A stretch of 64,000 nucleotides of DNA from Ardenticatenales bacterium (lineage in GTDB: Bacteria > Chloroflexota > Anaerolineae > Promineifilales > Promineifilaceae): NCBI GenBank assembly GCA_020634575.1, contig JACKBM010000025.1, positions 13,415-77,414 on the forward strand, read 5' to 3'. The translations under genes and the position numbers were made by a program. Of the stretch, positions 8,180-17,252 are shown in pieces (position 1 is the first letter of the stretch; each line of letters opens with the position of its first letter). A model generated the notes under the pieces. That model saw only the letters and a list, made by a program, of their open reading frames with translations. It was not told where the DNA came from and did no database searches.

Positions 8180-8209
8180 ATTATAGTGTAAGGTTGGGCG
8201 TTATGTGAA
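8180..8209 (-). promoter_or_regulatory. Sigma70-type promoter of the Ubl/GTPase operon
   Basis: On the minus strand TTCACA (8209-8204) and TATAAT (8185-8180) are 18 bp apart. Transcription would start near 8173, about 44 nt before the GTPase ATG. It is the only good promoter found upstream of the seven-gene run. Confidence 0.6.
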
Positions 8210-8472
8210 CAATTCGCCAACCTACATAGAGATTTCTAAGACCAGGACATGGCTGCTTGGGCGGCACACGTCAGCGTTCCAAAGACCCGGCCCTTTCCTT
8301 AATAGAGACAGTGGTCGGGAGTTTTTGGTTTCAAAAAGTTACAATCCGTCTACGCTCTATAGCGTGCAAAGTTGCGTGACGGTTCCATTTTGTTGCCGAC
8401 TTCCCATCTTGGGCTGCTGCTGTGGCAAACTAAATCTAATTACGGAGCGATCTGAAAAAGGTTGCAGCTATC
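8210..8472. other. Divergent intergenic region, no gene recognised
   Basis: This is the centre of a 395-bp gap between the divergent GTPase and oxidoreductase genes. An open frame at 8205-8480 has no codon pattern, ribosome site or recognisable motif. I see no RNA gene or repeat. It is somewhat AT-richer than its surroundings, as expected for a regulatory region. Confidence 0.5.
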
Positions 8473-8481
8473 TGTTATAAT
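8473..8481 (+). promoter_or_regulatory. Extended -10 promoter (TGTTATAAT) of molybdenum hydroxylase gene
   Basis: TG-N-TATAAT is a full extended -10 element. No convincing -35 is present, which is normal for this class. The start codon of the next gene is 43 nt downstream. Confidence 0.55.
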
Positions 8482-8524
8482 CGGGGCGTCCCTGAAGAAA
8501 GCAAAACCCAAACACGAGGAAACG

Positions 8525-10792
8525 ATGAGCGAATTCAAATATGTTGGACATTCTCGCCCCTTGACGGATGGTGGCGCCAAGGTAACTGGCGAGCAGAAAT
8601 TTCTGGGCGATTTGCAGATGGAAGGGCTGCTTCATGCCCGGTTGGTTACCAGTCCCTACGCCCATGCCAACATTGTGAGCATTGATAAAGCGCTGGCCGA
8701 GCAGGTTGAAGGGGTGGTAGCCGTGTTCACAGCCGACGATTTGCCGCGCGTCAGCCCGTCCGCCCGTAACAAGCTGATGTTGGCCCGGGGCCGGGTGATT
8801 TTTGCCGGTCAGCCGGTGGCTATGGTCGTGGCCAGTAACGCTGCGGCTGCGGAGGATGGTGTTGACCTGGTATTTGTGGAATACGATCCACAACCATTGT
8901 TCACCTCAATGCGCGATGCTCTGAAAGCTGATGCACCCCTGGTTTGGGCCAACGGCTCGCCCGGTGAGACGGATGAGGCGGCGGCACATGGCGCTGATGT
9001 TGGCGGCAGCAGTGATGCAGCCGAACCGAGCAACAAAGGTGGTGAGAATCATTTTGAGCATGGGGATATGGCGGCTGGGTTTGCCGAGGCCGATCTCATT
9101 ATTGAGCGGGAGTTTACGACATCCATTGTGCATCAGAGCTACCTGGAGCCGCAGAGTGTGGTGGTCCGGCCGGATTCCTTTACCGGCGGGGCGACGGTCT
9201 GGACAAGCACCCAGGCGCCGTTCTACGTGCGGCAGGAAGTGGCCAATATTCTGGGCTGCGAGGAAACGGAAGTGCGGGTGATCCCGACGTTGCCGGGTGG
9301 CGCCTTTGGGGCAAAGTTTTTGCTGTATGAACTGCTAGTGGCGGTAGTGGCGCAGAAGTTGAACCGGCCGGTTCGCTTCGTCCTCACTCGCTCTGAAGAT
9401 ATGCTGGCCACCAACCCGGCGCCCGCCTCCGAAATGCGCGTCAAGCTCGGCGTAAAGAATGATGGCACCTTTACGGCGCTGGAAGCCGATATTCTCTTTG
9501 ACACCGGCTGTTACCCGGCCTCGCATGGTATTTCCGCTGTGCTCATGGGTAGTACCTATCGCTGGCCCAACCTGAACCTGCATTACACCGATGTGATGAG
9601 CTTCAAGCTCTCCTCGGCAGCTTACCGGGCGCCAGGAACGCCCCAGGGCTACTTCGCCCTCGAGAGCGTGATAGACGAAGCGGCTCGGGCATTGACTATG
9701 GACCCCATCGCCCTACGTCTCCAGAATGCGTCACGGCCGGGCGATCCCTCCCTTTTCGGCGGCCCCTGGCCCAACATGGGGCTGGTGCAGGTCCTGGAAA
9801 AGGCGGCGGCCCATCCTGTCTGGCAGAACCGGGCGGCGCTGCAGGCGCAGGGCAAAGGGGTCGGTGTTGCCGTGGGCGGCTGGCCTGGCGGCATCGAGCC
9901 AACAGCGGCCTCGGCCCAGTTGCATCGGGACGGCACCCTGCATGTCCACATTGGTTCAGTTGACCTGACCGGTACACCAACCACTTTTGCCATCCTGGCC
10001 GCTGAAACGTTCGGCATAGAGCCGGAAAAGGTTCGCGTCATCTCTGGTGATACCTCGACGGCCGCTTATGGCGGCGCCACGGGCGGCAGCAAAATCACCT
10101 ACATGATGGGTCCGTCCGTCATGAAGGCGGCCCAGGAAGCCAAACGCCAGGCGCTGGAGATTGTGGCTGAGGAACTTGAGGCGGCGATCGAGGACCTGGA
10201 AGTGGTTGAGGGCAAGGTGCAGGTTAAAGGTGTGCCGGATAAAAGCGTCTCATTGGATAACATCGCCGGGATGACGATGCGTTTCGGCGGCAAATACCCG
10301 CCCGTGGCTGGTTATGGCCGCTACGCCCAGACCAACCGTGCCCCTGGCTTTTGCGCCCAGATTGTGGTGCTGGACGTGGATGAAGAGACGGGCGTCGTCA
10401 CTGTCGAGAAGCTGGTGGCCATTCAGGATGTGGGCCGGGCGATCAACCCGATGGTGGTTGAAGGCCAGATCCATGGCGGCACGATGCAGGGGCTGGGTTT
10501 TGCCCTGCACGAGCAGATAGTCCATGACAGCACTGGGCAGAACGTAACTGGCTCCTGGCTGGATTACAACTTCCCCCAGTTTGACCAGGTCGCTCAGGAC
10601 ATCGAAGTCGTTCTGGTGGAAATCCCGTCTGACCACGGTCCCTACGGCGCCCGCGGCATCGGCGAACCGCCGATCATCGCCACACCGGCGGCGGTGGCCA
10701 ACGCCATCTGCGACCAGACCGGCGCCCGCCTGACCGACCTGCCCATGACGCCGCCGCGCATCGTGGCCGGGCTGGCAAACGGGGCGGGCTAG
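8525..10792 (+). CDS. Xanthine dehydrogenase family molybdopterin-binding subunit
   Basis: The start at 8525 (MSEFKYVG) has GAGGAA upstream and gives 755 residues, normal for this family. Visible marks are the N-terminal a/b hammerhead region (GEQKFLGDL, ARLVTSPYAHA), QAPFYVRQEVA, LPGGAFGAKF, AAYRAPGTPQG, ATGGSK and the C-terminal GARGIGEPP with the catalytic Glu. The AYRAPG loop differs from the AYRCSFR loop of form I CO dehydrogenase, so this is not CoxL. The substrate cannot be told from sequence. No [2Fe-2S] or FAD partner subunit is encoded on either side, so partners must lie elsewhere. A hairpin terminator follows inside the 3' end of the convergent gene. Confidence 0.9.
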   Translation: MSEFKYVGHSRPLTDGGAKVTGEQKFLGDLQMEGLLHARLVTSPYAHANIVSIDKALAEQVEGVVAVFTADDLPRVSPSARNKLMLARGRVIFAGQPVAMVVASNAAAAEDGVDLVFVEYDPQPLFTSMRDALKADAPLVWANGSPGETDEAAAHGADVGGSSDAAEPSNKGGENHFEHGDMAAGFAEADLIIEREFTTSIVHQSYLEPQSVVVRPDSFTGGATVWTSTQAPFYVRQEVANILGCEETEVRVIPTLPGGAFGAKFLLYELLVAVVAQKLNRPVRFVLTRSEDMLATNPAPASEMRVKLGVKNDGTFTALEADILFDTGCYPASHGISAVLMGSTYRWPNLNLHYTDVMSFKLSSAAYRAPGTPQGYFALESVIDEAARALTMDPIALRLQNASRPGDPSLFGGPWPNMGLVQVLEKAAAHPVWQNRAALQAQGKGVGVAVGGWPGGIEPTAASAQLHRDGTLHVHIGSVDLTGTPTTFAILAAETFGIEPEKVRVISGDTSTAAYGGATGGSKITYMMGPSVMKAAQEAKRQALEIVAEELEAAIEDLEVVEGKVQVKGVPDKSVSLDNIAGMTMRFGGKYPPVAGYGRYAQTNRAPGFCAQIVVLDVDEETGVVTVEKLVAIQDVGRAINPMVVEGQIHGGTMQGLGFALHEQIVHDSTGQNVTGSWLDYNFPQFDQVAQDIEVVLVEIPSDHGPYGARGIGEPPIIATPAAVANAICDQTGARLTDLPMTPPRIVAGLANGAG

Positions 10793-10812
10793 AGCTTACG
10801 CCGTTTTCGTAC

Positions 10813-11430
10813 TCAAATCTGTTTGACTGGTTGCCGGAGAATCGTTTTGAGATTCTCCGGCTTTGTTTTGCGCGGATCACCCAGATAGATTTCGTGGTGT
10901 TTGCCAGTCTCGACGTAGCCATTGCCGGGGAGAAACTCATTGTGCAGTTTTGCCAGTACCGGCCCTTCGTCGTCATAGGAACCGATGTGCATGATTTGGA
11001 CCGACAGGCCTTCCCGGTAGCTTGCTAGCCTGAGCCGAGATAGGGCGGGCGGCTGGTTGGCTTTCTCAGCCGCCGCACATCCTTCGGCGAACATTTCGGT
11101 GCTGATCCAATCAGGCTGCATGATCATCATCGTCCAATCCCAGGCATCTTTGTCCCGGGTCAGGAAGGTGTCCATATCTTCAGCCCACCACAAACCTTCC
11201 AGCGGCGGCACAACATAATCACGATTCAGTAGCTTCTTGCTGCTAAATTTGATTTTGTAGGCGACGGCGTACAGGGTTTCCACTGCCTCGCGGTAGGCCG
11301 GGACTGTATTGGGGTTGCCGTGGCCGTCAACCATCAGGAACTGCATTTCTGGCACCTCGACGACCTCGAATTGTCTGGCCGAGGGACGGTAAAGCTGTTT
11401 CAATTCTTTCTTGAAGTCAATTTTAGACAT
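10813..11430 (-). CDS. GyrI-like small-molecule-binding domain protein
   Basis: The start MSKIDFKKE at 11430 overlaps the padR stop by 8 nt (ATGTCTAA), giving 205 residues. The region from YRPSARQFEVVEVPEMQFLMV onward, with VDGHGNPN and a C-terminal HEIYLGDPRKTKPE, is typical of the GyrI-like/SOUL ligand-binding family. Such proteins bind small hydrophobic molecules and often sit beside drug-responsive regulators. Pairing with a PadR regulator and a nearby exporter supports a ligand or drug response. It has no DNA-binding domain. Confidence 0.8.
   Translation of the reverse strand: MSKIDFKKELKQLYRPSARQFEVVEVPEMQFLMVDGHGNPNTVPAYREAVETLYAVAYKIKFSSKKLLNRDYVVPPLEGLWWAEDMDTFLTRDKDAWDWTMMIMQPDWISTEMFAEGCAAAEKANQPPALSRLRLASYREGLSVQIMHIGSYDDEGPVLAKLHNEFLPGNGYVETGKHHEIYLGDPRKTKPENLKTILRQPVKQI
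10833..10869 (+). terminator. Terminator of the molybdenum hydroxylase gene
   Basis: An 11-bp perfect stem GCCGGAGAATC/GATTCTCCGGC with loop GTTTTGA is followed by TTTGTTTT. It lies inside the last codons of the convergent GyrI-like gene, so the two 3' ends overlap functionally. Confidence 0.7.
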
Positions 11431-11956
11431 TGTGGTTCTCCAGCTCGCGGACAAGTTTGTTAAGCCAATCTTGTTCCGCCTGAATCATGGTGAGGCTATG
11501 GTCAAACATCGCTTCCACAAAGTAGGGCAGCGGCCGTTGCGTTTCTCTGAGATGTAGAATCTGGGTGTGGCGCTGGGAAAGCGCTGCCTGATGTTCGCCC
11601 AGAGCGGCTATGGCTTCCGCATGGCTGACCAGAGGCAGATTGGCCAGGCCCAACTGAATGGGGGGGTAGCAGCGATGGGGTGTTGCCAGGGCGGCCAGCG
11701 TGGCTTCCTGGCAGGCTTGCTGGCCGGCAGCGGTGACGTGATAGACTTTTCGGGCGGGGCCGCGACCGGCCGGTGCCTCCATCTGATGTGTGATCAACGC
11801 TTCTTTTTCCAGCTTCTTCAGCAGATAGTAAATAGACGAGAAGCCAACTTCGGTCCACTCGCGCATCCCCCGTTCAGCTAATACCTGCTCAATTTCATAC
11901 CCGTGACGGGCCTTCTCCACGATCAGGCTCAAAATAGCAAATTCTGCATTCGTCAT
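11423..11956 (-). CDS. PadR family transcriptional regulator
   Basis: The 177-residue protein starts with MTNAEFAILSLI, followed by HGYEIEQVL, SSIYYLLKKLEKEALI and the wing GRGPARKVYHVT, the PadR winged-helix pattern. The C-terminal half (90-177) is a helical dimerisation region of PadR subfamily 2 type. It overlaps the downstream GyrI-like gene, so both come from one transcript. A 36-bp symmetric site lies directly upstream of its start codon and is the likely autoregulatory operator. The divergent exporter gene may be a second target. Confidence 0.88.
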   Translation of the reverse strand: MTNAEFAILSLIVEKARHGYEIEQVLAERGMREWTEVGFSSIYYLLKKLEKEALITHQMEAPAGRGPARKVYHVTAAGQQACQEATLAALATPHRCYPPIQLGLANLPLVSHAEAIAALGEHQAALSQRHTQILHLRETQRPLPYFVEAMFDHSLTMIQAEQDWLNKLVRELENHNV

Positions 11957-11959
11957 TTA

Positions 11960-11995
11960 ATATCCTATAACTATAATATTATTGTACTGGGATAT
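11960..11995. promoter_or_regulatory. 36-bp symmetric PadR operator candidate
   Basis: ATATCC and GGATAT arms lie exactly seven bases on either side of a perfect palindrome ATAATATTAT. The site begins four bases upstream of the padR start codon and overlaps its probable -10 region, as expected for autorepression. Confidence 0.55.
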
Positions 11996-12256
11996 ATGCA
12001 CGGTGGTCAAGTTGAAATGGCAGGTGGCCGAAAATTCAGCCAAAGAAACGATCGCCGCAATCGCTTGACGATGTCATTCGTTCGTAATATCCTGCCAGTC
12101 TGAGCAGTGCCGCCATCTGGCTCACCCACGGTCGCTCCCAATAATAGAAATCGATAGCTGATTGATAGCTGCGGAATAGGCAAGTGTTGTTGGCCGGCGC
12201 CACAATGCCAGCAGACCGCGAGCGCATGGCCATCGCTTGGCCAATTCCAGGAGATC
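11996..12256. other. Intergenic region upstream of exporter, no gene recognised
   Basis: Between padR and the exporter I find no supported gene. A short minus-strand frame near 12036-12200 reads YYWERPWVSQMAALLRLAGYYERM, which may be a decayed gene end, but I cannot assign it. The exporter's AGGAGA ribosome site is at the right edge. Confidence 0.4.
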
Positions 12257-12259
12257 GTG

Positions 12260-13522
12260 ATGGAAACCAGTGGGAAAGAATCTTCTTTACGTACCTATTT
12301 TGTGTTATGGGGTGGTCAGGCAATATCCCTTTTAGGCAGCCAGCTGGTGCAGTTTGCGCTGATCTGGTGGCTGACGGAAACAACCGGCTCTGCCGTCATC
12401 CTGGCCAGCGCCTCACTTGTGGGGCTCCTGCCACAGGTGATTTTGGGTCCATTCCTGGGCGTCCTGGTAGATCGTTGGAACCGGCGCTGGACCATGTTCC
12501 TCTCTGACAGCTCTGTCATGCTGGCGACGATGGTCCTGGCTTTGTTGTTCTGGCTGGATGTGGCCGAGCTGTGGCATGTCTTTGTCATCTTGTTCATCCG
12601 CGCCGTGGCCGGTAGTTTTCATTGGCCGGCCATGACCGCCTCGACTTCGCTGATGGTGCCGGAAGAGCAGCTGACCCGGGTGCAGGGACTTAACCAGACC
12701 CTCAATGGCGGCCTCAACATCGCCGCTGCGCCGCTGGGGGCGTTGCTCATCTCCTTTATGCCGCTGCAAGGAATCCTGGCTATCGACGCGGCGACAGCAA
12801 TTTTCGCCATCATCCCCCTGTTGCTGATCGCGATTCCCCAGCCAGTGCGAAAAGTAGGGCTCGATAGTGCGGCCACGTCATTTATGCATGACATGAAGGA
12901 TGGTCTGGCTTATGTGCGTGGCTGGCCGGCATTGATGGTCATCATGGGCATTTCCATGCTCATGAACTTTCTACTGAATCCCGCGTTTTCCCTGCTGCCA
13001 TTGCTGGTGACCGATTATTTTGGTGGTGGCGCCTACCATCTGAGTGTGCTCGAAGTGGCCTTTGGGGTGGGCATTGTGGTTGGCGGCGGCGTGCTGGGCG
13101 CCTGGGGTGGCTTCAGGAACAAAGTTGCCACCAGCCTCTCGGGTGCGCTAGGTTTTGGCATTAGCATATTGGTTGTCGCATTTGCGCCGCCCCATCTGTT
13201 TGCCCTGGCAGTCATCGGGATGTTTGGCGGCGGCCTGACTAATTCGCTGCTCAATGGGCCGATCATGGCCATCATACAGGCGGTGGTGGCACCAGAGAAG
13301 CAGGGGCGCGTCTTTACGTTGCTCGGTAGCGTTTCCTCGGCCATGGCACCACTCGGTTTGATGGTAGCTGGTCCGCTGGCGGATGTTTTCGGCGTGCGCG
13401 GCTGGTTGGCCCTGGCCGGGGTGGCCATGCTTCTGCTTGGTATCTTCGGCTACTGGATTCCACCGCTCATCAATATTGAAAAGGACGCGGCCCAGTTCCA
13501 GGGCGCCCGCGAGCCGGCGTAG
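12260..13522 (+). CDS. MFS transporter (drug/macrolide exporter type)
   Basis: The 420-residue protein has about twelve hydrophobic segments. It shows the MFS loop 2-3 signature LVDRWNRRWTM and a first helix YFVLWGGQAISLLGSQLVQFALIWW typical of the MefA/EntS-like exporter group. AGGAGA lies six bases before the ATG at 12260, and a GTG directly upstream is less likely. It is divergent from the padR/GyrI pair, which suggests control by the same regulator and a role in exporting a toxic small molecule. The substrate is unknown. A palindrome array follows the gene. Confidence 0.87.
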   Translation: METSGKESSLRTYFVLWGGQAISLLGSQLVQFALIWWLTETTGSAVILASASLVGLLPQVILGPFLGVLVDRWNRRWTMFLSDSSVMLATMVLALLFWLDVAELWHVFVILFIRAVAGSFHWPAMTASTSLMVPEEQLTRVQGLNQTLNGGLNIAAAPLGALLISFMPLQGILAIDAATAIFAIIPLLLIAIPQPVRKVGLDSAATSFMHDMKDGLAYVRGWPALMVIMGISMLMNFLLNPAFSLLPLLVTDYFGGGAYHLSVLEVAFGVGIVVGGGVLGAWGGFRNKVATSLSGALGFGISILVVAFAPPHLFALAVIGMFGGGLTNSLLNGPIMAIIQAVVAPEKQGRVFTLLGSVSSAMAPLGLMVAGPLADVFGVRGWLALAGVAMLLLGIFGYWIPPLINIEKDAAQFQGAREPA

Positions 13523-13535
13523 CTGGCGAGGGGAT

Positions 13536-13700
13536 CCCACCAACGCGACGGGTCCCCACCAACCCGACGGGTCCCCACCAACCCGACGGGTACCTACCAA
13601 CCCGACGGGTTCCCCTACCAACCCGACGGGTCCACCACCCGACGGGTCCACCACCCGACGGGTCCACCACCCGACGGGTTGCCAACCCGTCGGGTCCGCC
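13536..13700. repeat. Array of ACCCGACGGGT palindromes
   Basis: About nine copies of ACCCGACGGGT, a near-perfect palindrome of 5-bp arms around one base, are joined by short CCACC or CCAA linkers. The last copy has the inverted centre (ACCCGTCGGGT). The array fills most of the gap between the exporter and the AOR gene. Confidence 0.9.
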
Positions 13701-13758
13701 GGTAAACTAGATTGCGCGTGAACAAAACGTCAGCATACGGCATTGAGAGTGAATAATT

Positions 13759-15519
13759 ATGATGAAGCGTCAATATTTACAGATTAATCTGCAGGACCAG
13801 TCGATCAGCCGCGAGGATTGGGAAGGGGAGGCGCTGGTTAAGGCCGGCCGGAACCTGATCGCCCGTACCCTGGTGGAAATGGGTGTCGCGACTGTTGATC
13901 CGCTGGGCCCTGAGAACCCCCTGATTTTTTCAGCCGGCCCGTTTGCCGGCACCACATTTTCCAACGCCAATCGGACCAGCGTGGGCTGTAAGAGTCCGCT
14001 GACCGGCGGTATCAAGGAAGCCAATGGTGGCGGTAGTTTTGCCTACGCCATGGGGCGGCTCAATATCTGCGGCTTTACCCTGCACGGCCAGTCGCCGGAC
14101 TGGGTGGTGATTCATTTTCACCTGGATGGCTCCGTTACCTTTGATGACGCCAGCCCCTATCTCGGCAAGCGCAACTACGAAGCCGCGGCGCTGTTGCATG
14201 AGAAATATGGCAAGAAGGTAAGCCTCGGATTGCTAGGCCCGGTCGGTGAATACCAGGGCTATCTGGCCGGGATCTCGTTCAGTGATAACGACAGCCGGCC
14301 GACCCGGATCGCGGCCCGCGGCGGCGTGGGGGCGGTCATGGGCAGCAAAAAGGTGAAGGCGATTGTGCTCGATCTGGCCCAGATGCCGCAACTGCACGAC
14401 CGCAAGAAGACGCTCGGCGCGGTGCGCGAATATGCCCGCATGTTGCAGGATGACCCGGCCGTACAGAACGTTTACAACAAGGTCGGCACGATGGCGATGG
14501 CCGACTACACCAATCACGTGGGCGGCATCCCGGTCAATAATTTCACCCTGGGTGCTCAGATTGACGATACGAAGGATACCTTCAAGATGGGCGGCAGCTA
14601 CATCCGGGAATTGAACGTTTCCCGAGGCGGCCAGCACACGCATGCCTGTATGCCGGGCTGCCTGATTCAGTGCAGCAATGTATACGTGGACGAAAACGGC
14701 AAGGAAATTGCCTCGCCGATTGAGTATGAGACGCTGGCCCTGCTGGGCACCAACTGCGGTCTGACGCACCCCGATCCGCTGGCGGAGATGAATCACCTCT
14801 GCAATGAGCTGGGCATTGACACGATTGAGGCGGGGGCGATGATCGCCGTCCTCATGGATTCTGGCCTGGCGGAGTTCGGCGACCTGGAGTTTATGCGCCA
14901 GGTGTTTGCTGAGCTGGAAGCGGGTAGTGAAAAAGGGAAGTTGTGGGCACAAGGCACTTCTCGGGTGGGCGCCCATTACGGCCAGCATCGGGTGCCGACC
15001 ATCAAGGGACAGGCGATCAGCGCCTACGATCCGCGCGTGATTGAGGTGACCGGGGTGTCGATGATGACCACCGCCCAGGGCGCCGACCACACCACCGGCA
15101 ACGTGCCGCAAATTCGCACCTTTGAGATGGATGCTGAAGAGTTGATGAAGCACAGTCTGGAATCACAGATCGCCTGCGCGGCGGTGGATTCGCTGGGCTT
15201 CTGTGTATTTGGCAAATCGGTGACCAACCCGAATGTGGCGTTCCTGGCGGATGCGATCAATGCAGCCCTCGGCACCGATGTGCCGCCGACATTCTTCACG
15301 GAGATTGGCAGGGAGACCCTGGTTTTTGAGCAGAAGTTCAACCGGGCGGCTGGTTTTACCGTTGAGGACGACATGCTGCCGCAGTTTTTCTACGACGAGC
15401 CGCTGGCGCCAACCGGCCGGACCGCCCGTTTCCGCGCCCAGGATGTCCATGACATTCTAGACCGGCTGGATAAGGTCGGCACACAGCTGGTGCCCGAAGA
15501 GCATGGGCGAGTGAGTTAG
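13759..15519 (+). CDS. Aldehyde ferredoxin oxidoreductase family protein (tungsten/molybdenum)
   Basis: The 586-residue protein matches the AOR family along its length: an N-terminal pterin-binding domain with IFSAGPFAGTTFSNANRTSV and SPLTGGI, then ARGGVGAVMGSKKVKAIV, then the cluster-binding region. The cysteines there are spaced C-x3-C-x3-C (HACMPGCLIQC, about residues 296-304), and a later Cys in SLGFCVFGKS (about 481) is the probable fourth ligand. Classical AOR has C-x2-C-x3-C. Family members oxidise aldehydes with ferredoxin as acceptor. The substrate is not predictable. It stands alone with a terminator after it. Two tandem ATGs start the gene, with no strong ribosome site. Confidence 0.88.
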   Translation: MMKRQYLQINLQDQSISREDWEGEALVKAGRNLIARTLVEMGVATVDPLGPENPLIFSAGPFAGTTFSNANRTSVGCKSPLTGGIKEANGGGSFAYAMGRLNICGFTLHGQSPDWVVIHFHLDGSVTFDDASPYLGKRNYEAAALLHEKYGKKVSLGLLGPVGEYQGYLAGISFSDNDSRPTRIAARGGVGAVMGSKKVKAIVLDLAQMPQLHDRKKTLGAVREYARMLQDDPAVQNVYNKVGTMAMADYTNHVGGIPVNNFTLGAQIDDTKDTFKMGGSYIRELNVSRGGQHTHACMPGCLIQCSNVYVDENGKEIASPIEYETLALLGTNCGLTHPDPLAEMNHLCNELGIDTIEAGAMIAVLMDSGLAEFGDLEFMRQVFAELEAGSEKGKLWAQGTSRVGAHYGQHRVPTIKGQAISAYDPRVIEVTGVSMMTTAQGADHTTGNVPQIRTFEMDAEELMKHSLESQIACAAVDSLGFCVFGKSVTNPNVAFLADAINAALGTDVPPTFFTEIGRETLVFEQKFNRAAGFTVEDDMLPQFFYDEPLAPTGRTARFRAQDVHDILDRLDKVGTQLVPEEHGRVS

Positions 15520-15547
15520 CCGGCCGGCATTGTTATTTTGAGCAAGG

Positions 15548-15576
15548 GGGTCCGTCAGATTTGGCGGGCCCTTTTT
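15548..15576 (+). terminator. Terminator after AOR gene
   Basis: GGGTCCG and CGGGCCC form a 7-bp stem with one G-T pair and a 10-nt loop, followed by TTTTT. Confidence 0.75.
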
Positions 15577-15638
15577 AGTTGCTGAGAGATCCTTCGCCCT
15601 TTCTATGTTGAGGAATTGCCCCATAAAGGAGGCTCAGG

Positions 15639-17228
15639 ATGACAACAACCGCGTGGGATTACATCATCGTGGGGGCCGGCTCGGCCGGCTGTGTGCTGGC
15701 CAATCGGTTGAGCGCGGACCCGGCCTGTCGGGTGCTACTGATGGAGGCGGGCGGACCGGCGAATTTGCCTGAGGTGCGGGTGCCGGCGCGGTATAGTGCC
15801 CTGCAAAACACCCATCTGGATTGGGCCTACCGAACCACGCCACAAGCGGAGCTCTATGGCCGGTGCCTCAATTGGCCGCGTGGCCGGGCGCTGGGCGGCT
15901 CCAGCGCCATCAACTACATGGCCTATGTGCGTGGTATCCCGCTGGATTTTGACCGTTGGGCAGCGGCAGGCACTGCGGGTTGGGGCTATGAGGATGTATT
16001 GCCCTATTTCATTCGCTCAGAACACAATCACAATTTGGCCGACGAATACCATGGGCAAGATGGACCACATCACGTCACGACAGTGGCCGAGCCAAACCCG
16101 CTGGCGGCACGGTTCCTGCATGCCGCCTCTGAAATCGGCCTGCCTGTCAGCCCAGATGTGAATGGGCGCCAGTTTACCGGCGTCGGGCGGTACCAGGCGA
16201 ATGTGATGGGGGGTGAACGTTGTAGTGGCGCCGACGCGTTCCTGTTACCCATCCTTGACCGGCCGAATCTAGCCGTGCTCACCCGCGCCCTGGCGCTGCA
16301 AATCCATTTCACTGGCACCCGCGCTAGCGCCATCAGCTACCTGCACGAAGGTATGGTCAAACGGGCCGACGTTGCTGGCGAATTATTGTTGACGGCCGGC
16401 GCCATCAATTCGCCCCATTTGCTGATGTTGTCCGGCATCGGCCCGGCTGCTCATCTGCGGTCACATGGTCTGACAGTGGTGCAGGATTTGCCCGGCGTGG
16501 GCGAGAACTTGCAAGACCATCTGCGGTTGACGGTGGGCTGCGAGATCAATCAGCCCTGGTCGCTTTCCGGTCTCGATGAGGCGGCGGCGGAAGAAGTCGC
16601 CCGCCAGTATGCTGCTGACCGGAGCGGGCCGCTGGCAAGTAACATTCTGGAGGTGGGCGGTTTTGTCCAGCTTTTGCCGGACGAACCGGCGCCGGACACC
16701 CAGCTCTTTTTCTACGCCGATCTGCCCTCAGCCGCGCGGGCCAGCCGCGCGCCGCGCCATGGTTTTGGCATGTCCTGTTACACCGGCCGGCCCTACAGCC
16801 GCGGCACTATCCGCCTGGCTTCCGCTGATCCGCTGGACCAGCCGCTGCTGGATCCCAACTACCTGGCTGAACCAGGCGACTGGGCCGCTGCCCTGGCCGG
16901 CCTGCGCTGCCTCATGGCCCTGATGGAAGCGGACGCCTTCGCCGATGTGCGTGCGGGTGGGCTGATGCCCGACCCGGCGCGAAGGCGTGAAGCCGAACTA
17001 ATTGACTACATCCGCACCACCGCCGAGACCGGCTATCACCCGGTGGGCAGTTGCAAGATGGGGCAGGATGCGCTGGCTGTGGTGGATGGGGAACTGCGGG
17101 TGTATGGTGTGACGGGGCTGCGCGTGATCGACGCCTCGATCATGCCCAACATTGTTTCCGGGAATACCAATGCGCCGACGGTGATGATTGCGGAGAAGGG
17201 GGCGGATCTGGTACAGGGGCGCGGCTGA
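15639..17228 (+). CDS. GMC family oxidoreductase (choline dehydrogenase-like)
   Basis: The 529-residue flavoenzyme opens with the FAD-binding [18 protein letters not shown]. It then shows [18 protein letters not shown] (GMC signature 1), [16 protein letters not shown] (signature 2) and the C-terminal catalytic pair His in [11 protein letters not shown] and Asn in [16 protein letters not shown] lies at good distance from the ATG. The family oxidises alcohols; choline dehydrogenase and similar enzymes are the closest in pattern, but neighbours do not identify a substrate. It is convergent with the GlyA-GcvT gene, with a gap of only 24 bp. Confidence 0.9.
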   Translation: MTTTAWDYIIVGAGSAGCVLANRLSADPACRVLLMEAGGPANLPEVRVPARYSALQNTHLDWAYRTTPQAELYGRCLNWPRGRALGGSSAINYMAYVRGIPLDFDRWAAAGTAGWGYEDVLPYFIRSEHNHNLADEYHGQDGPHHVTTVAEPNPLAARFLHAASEIGLPVSPDVNGRQFTGVGRYQANVMGGERCSGADAFLLPILDRPNLAVLTRALALQIHFTGTRASAISYLHEGMVKRADVAGELLLTAGAINSPHLLMLSGIGPAAHLRSHGLTVVQDLPGVGENLQDHLRLTVGCEINQPWSLSGLDEAAAEEVARQYAADRSGPLASNILEVGGFVQLLPDEPAPDTQLFFYADLPSAARASRAPRHGFGMSCYTGRPYSRGTIRLASADPLDQPLLDPNYLAEPGDWAAALAGLRCLMALMEADAFADVRAGGLMPDPARRREAELIDYIRTTAETGYHPVGSCKMGQDALAVVDGELRVYGVTGLRVIDASIMPNIVSGNTNAPTVMIAEKGADLVQGRG

Positions 17229-17252
17229 GCGCCACGCCCCTGCCAGGGATCA

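Noticed and set aside
1..8209. CBASS, Pup/proteasome or type VII secretion assignment for the Ubl operon
   Set aside because: There is no CD-NTase or effector of CBASS, no Pup/PafA/proteasome gene, and no EccC or WXG100 gene, although the Ubl is YukD-like.
8205..8480. 91-residue ORF in the divergent gap
   Set aside because: It lacks a ribosome site and any recognisable motif, and overlaps the promoters of both flanking genes.
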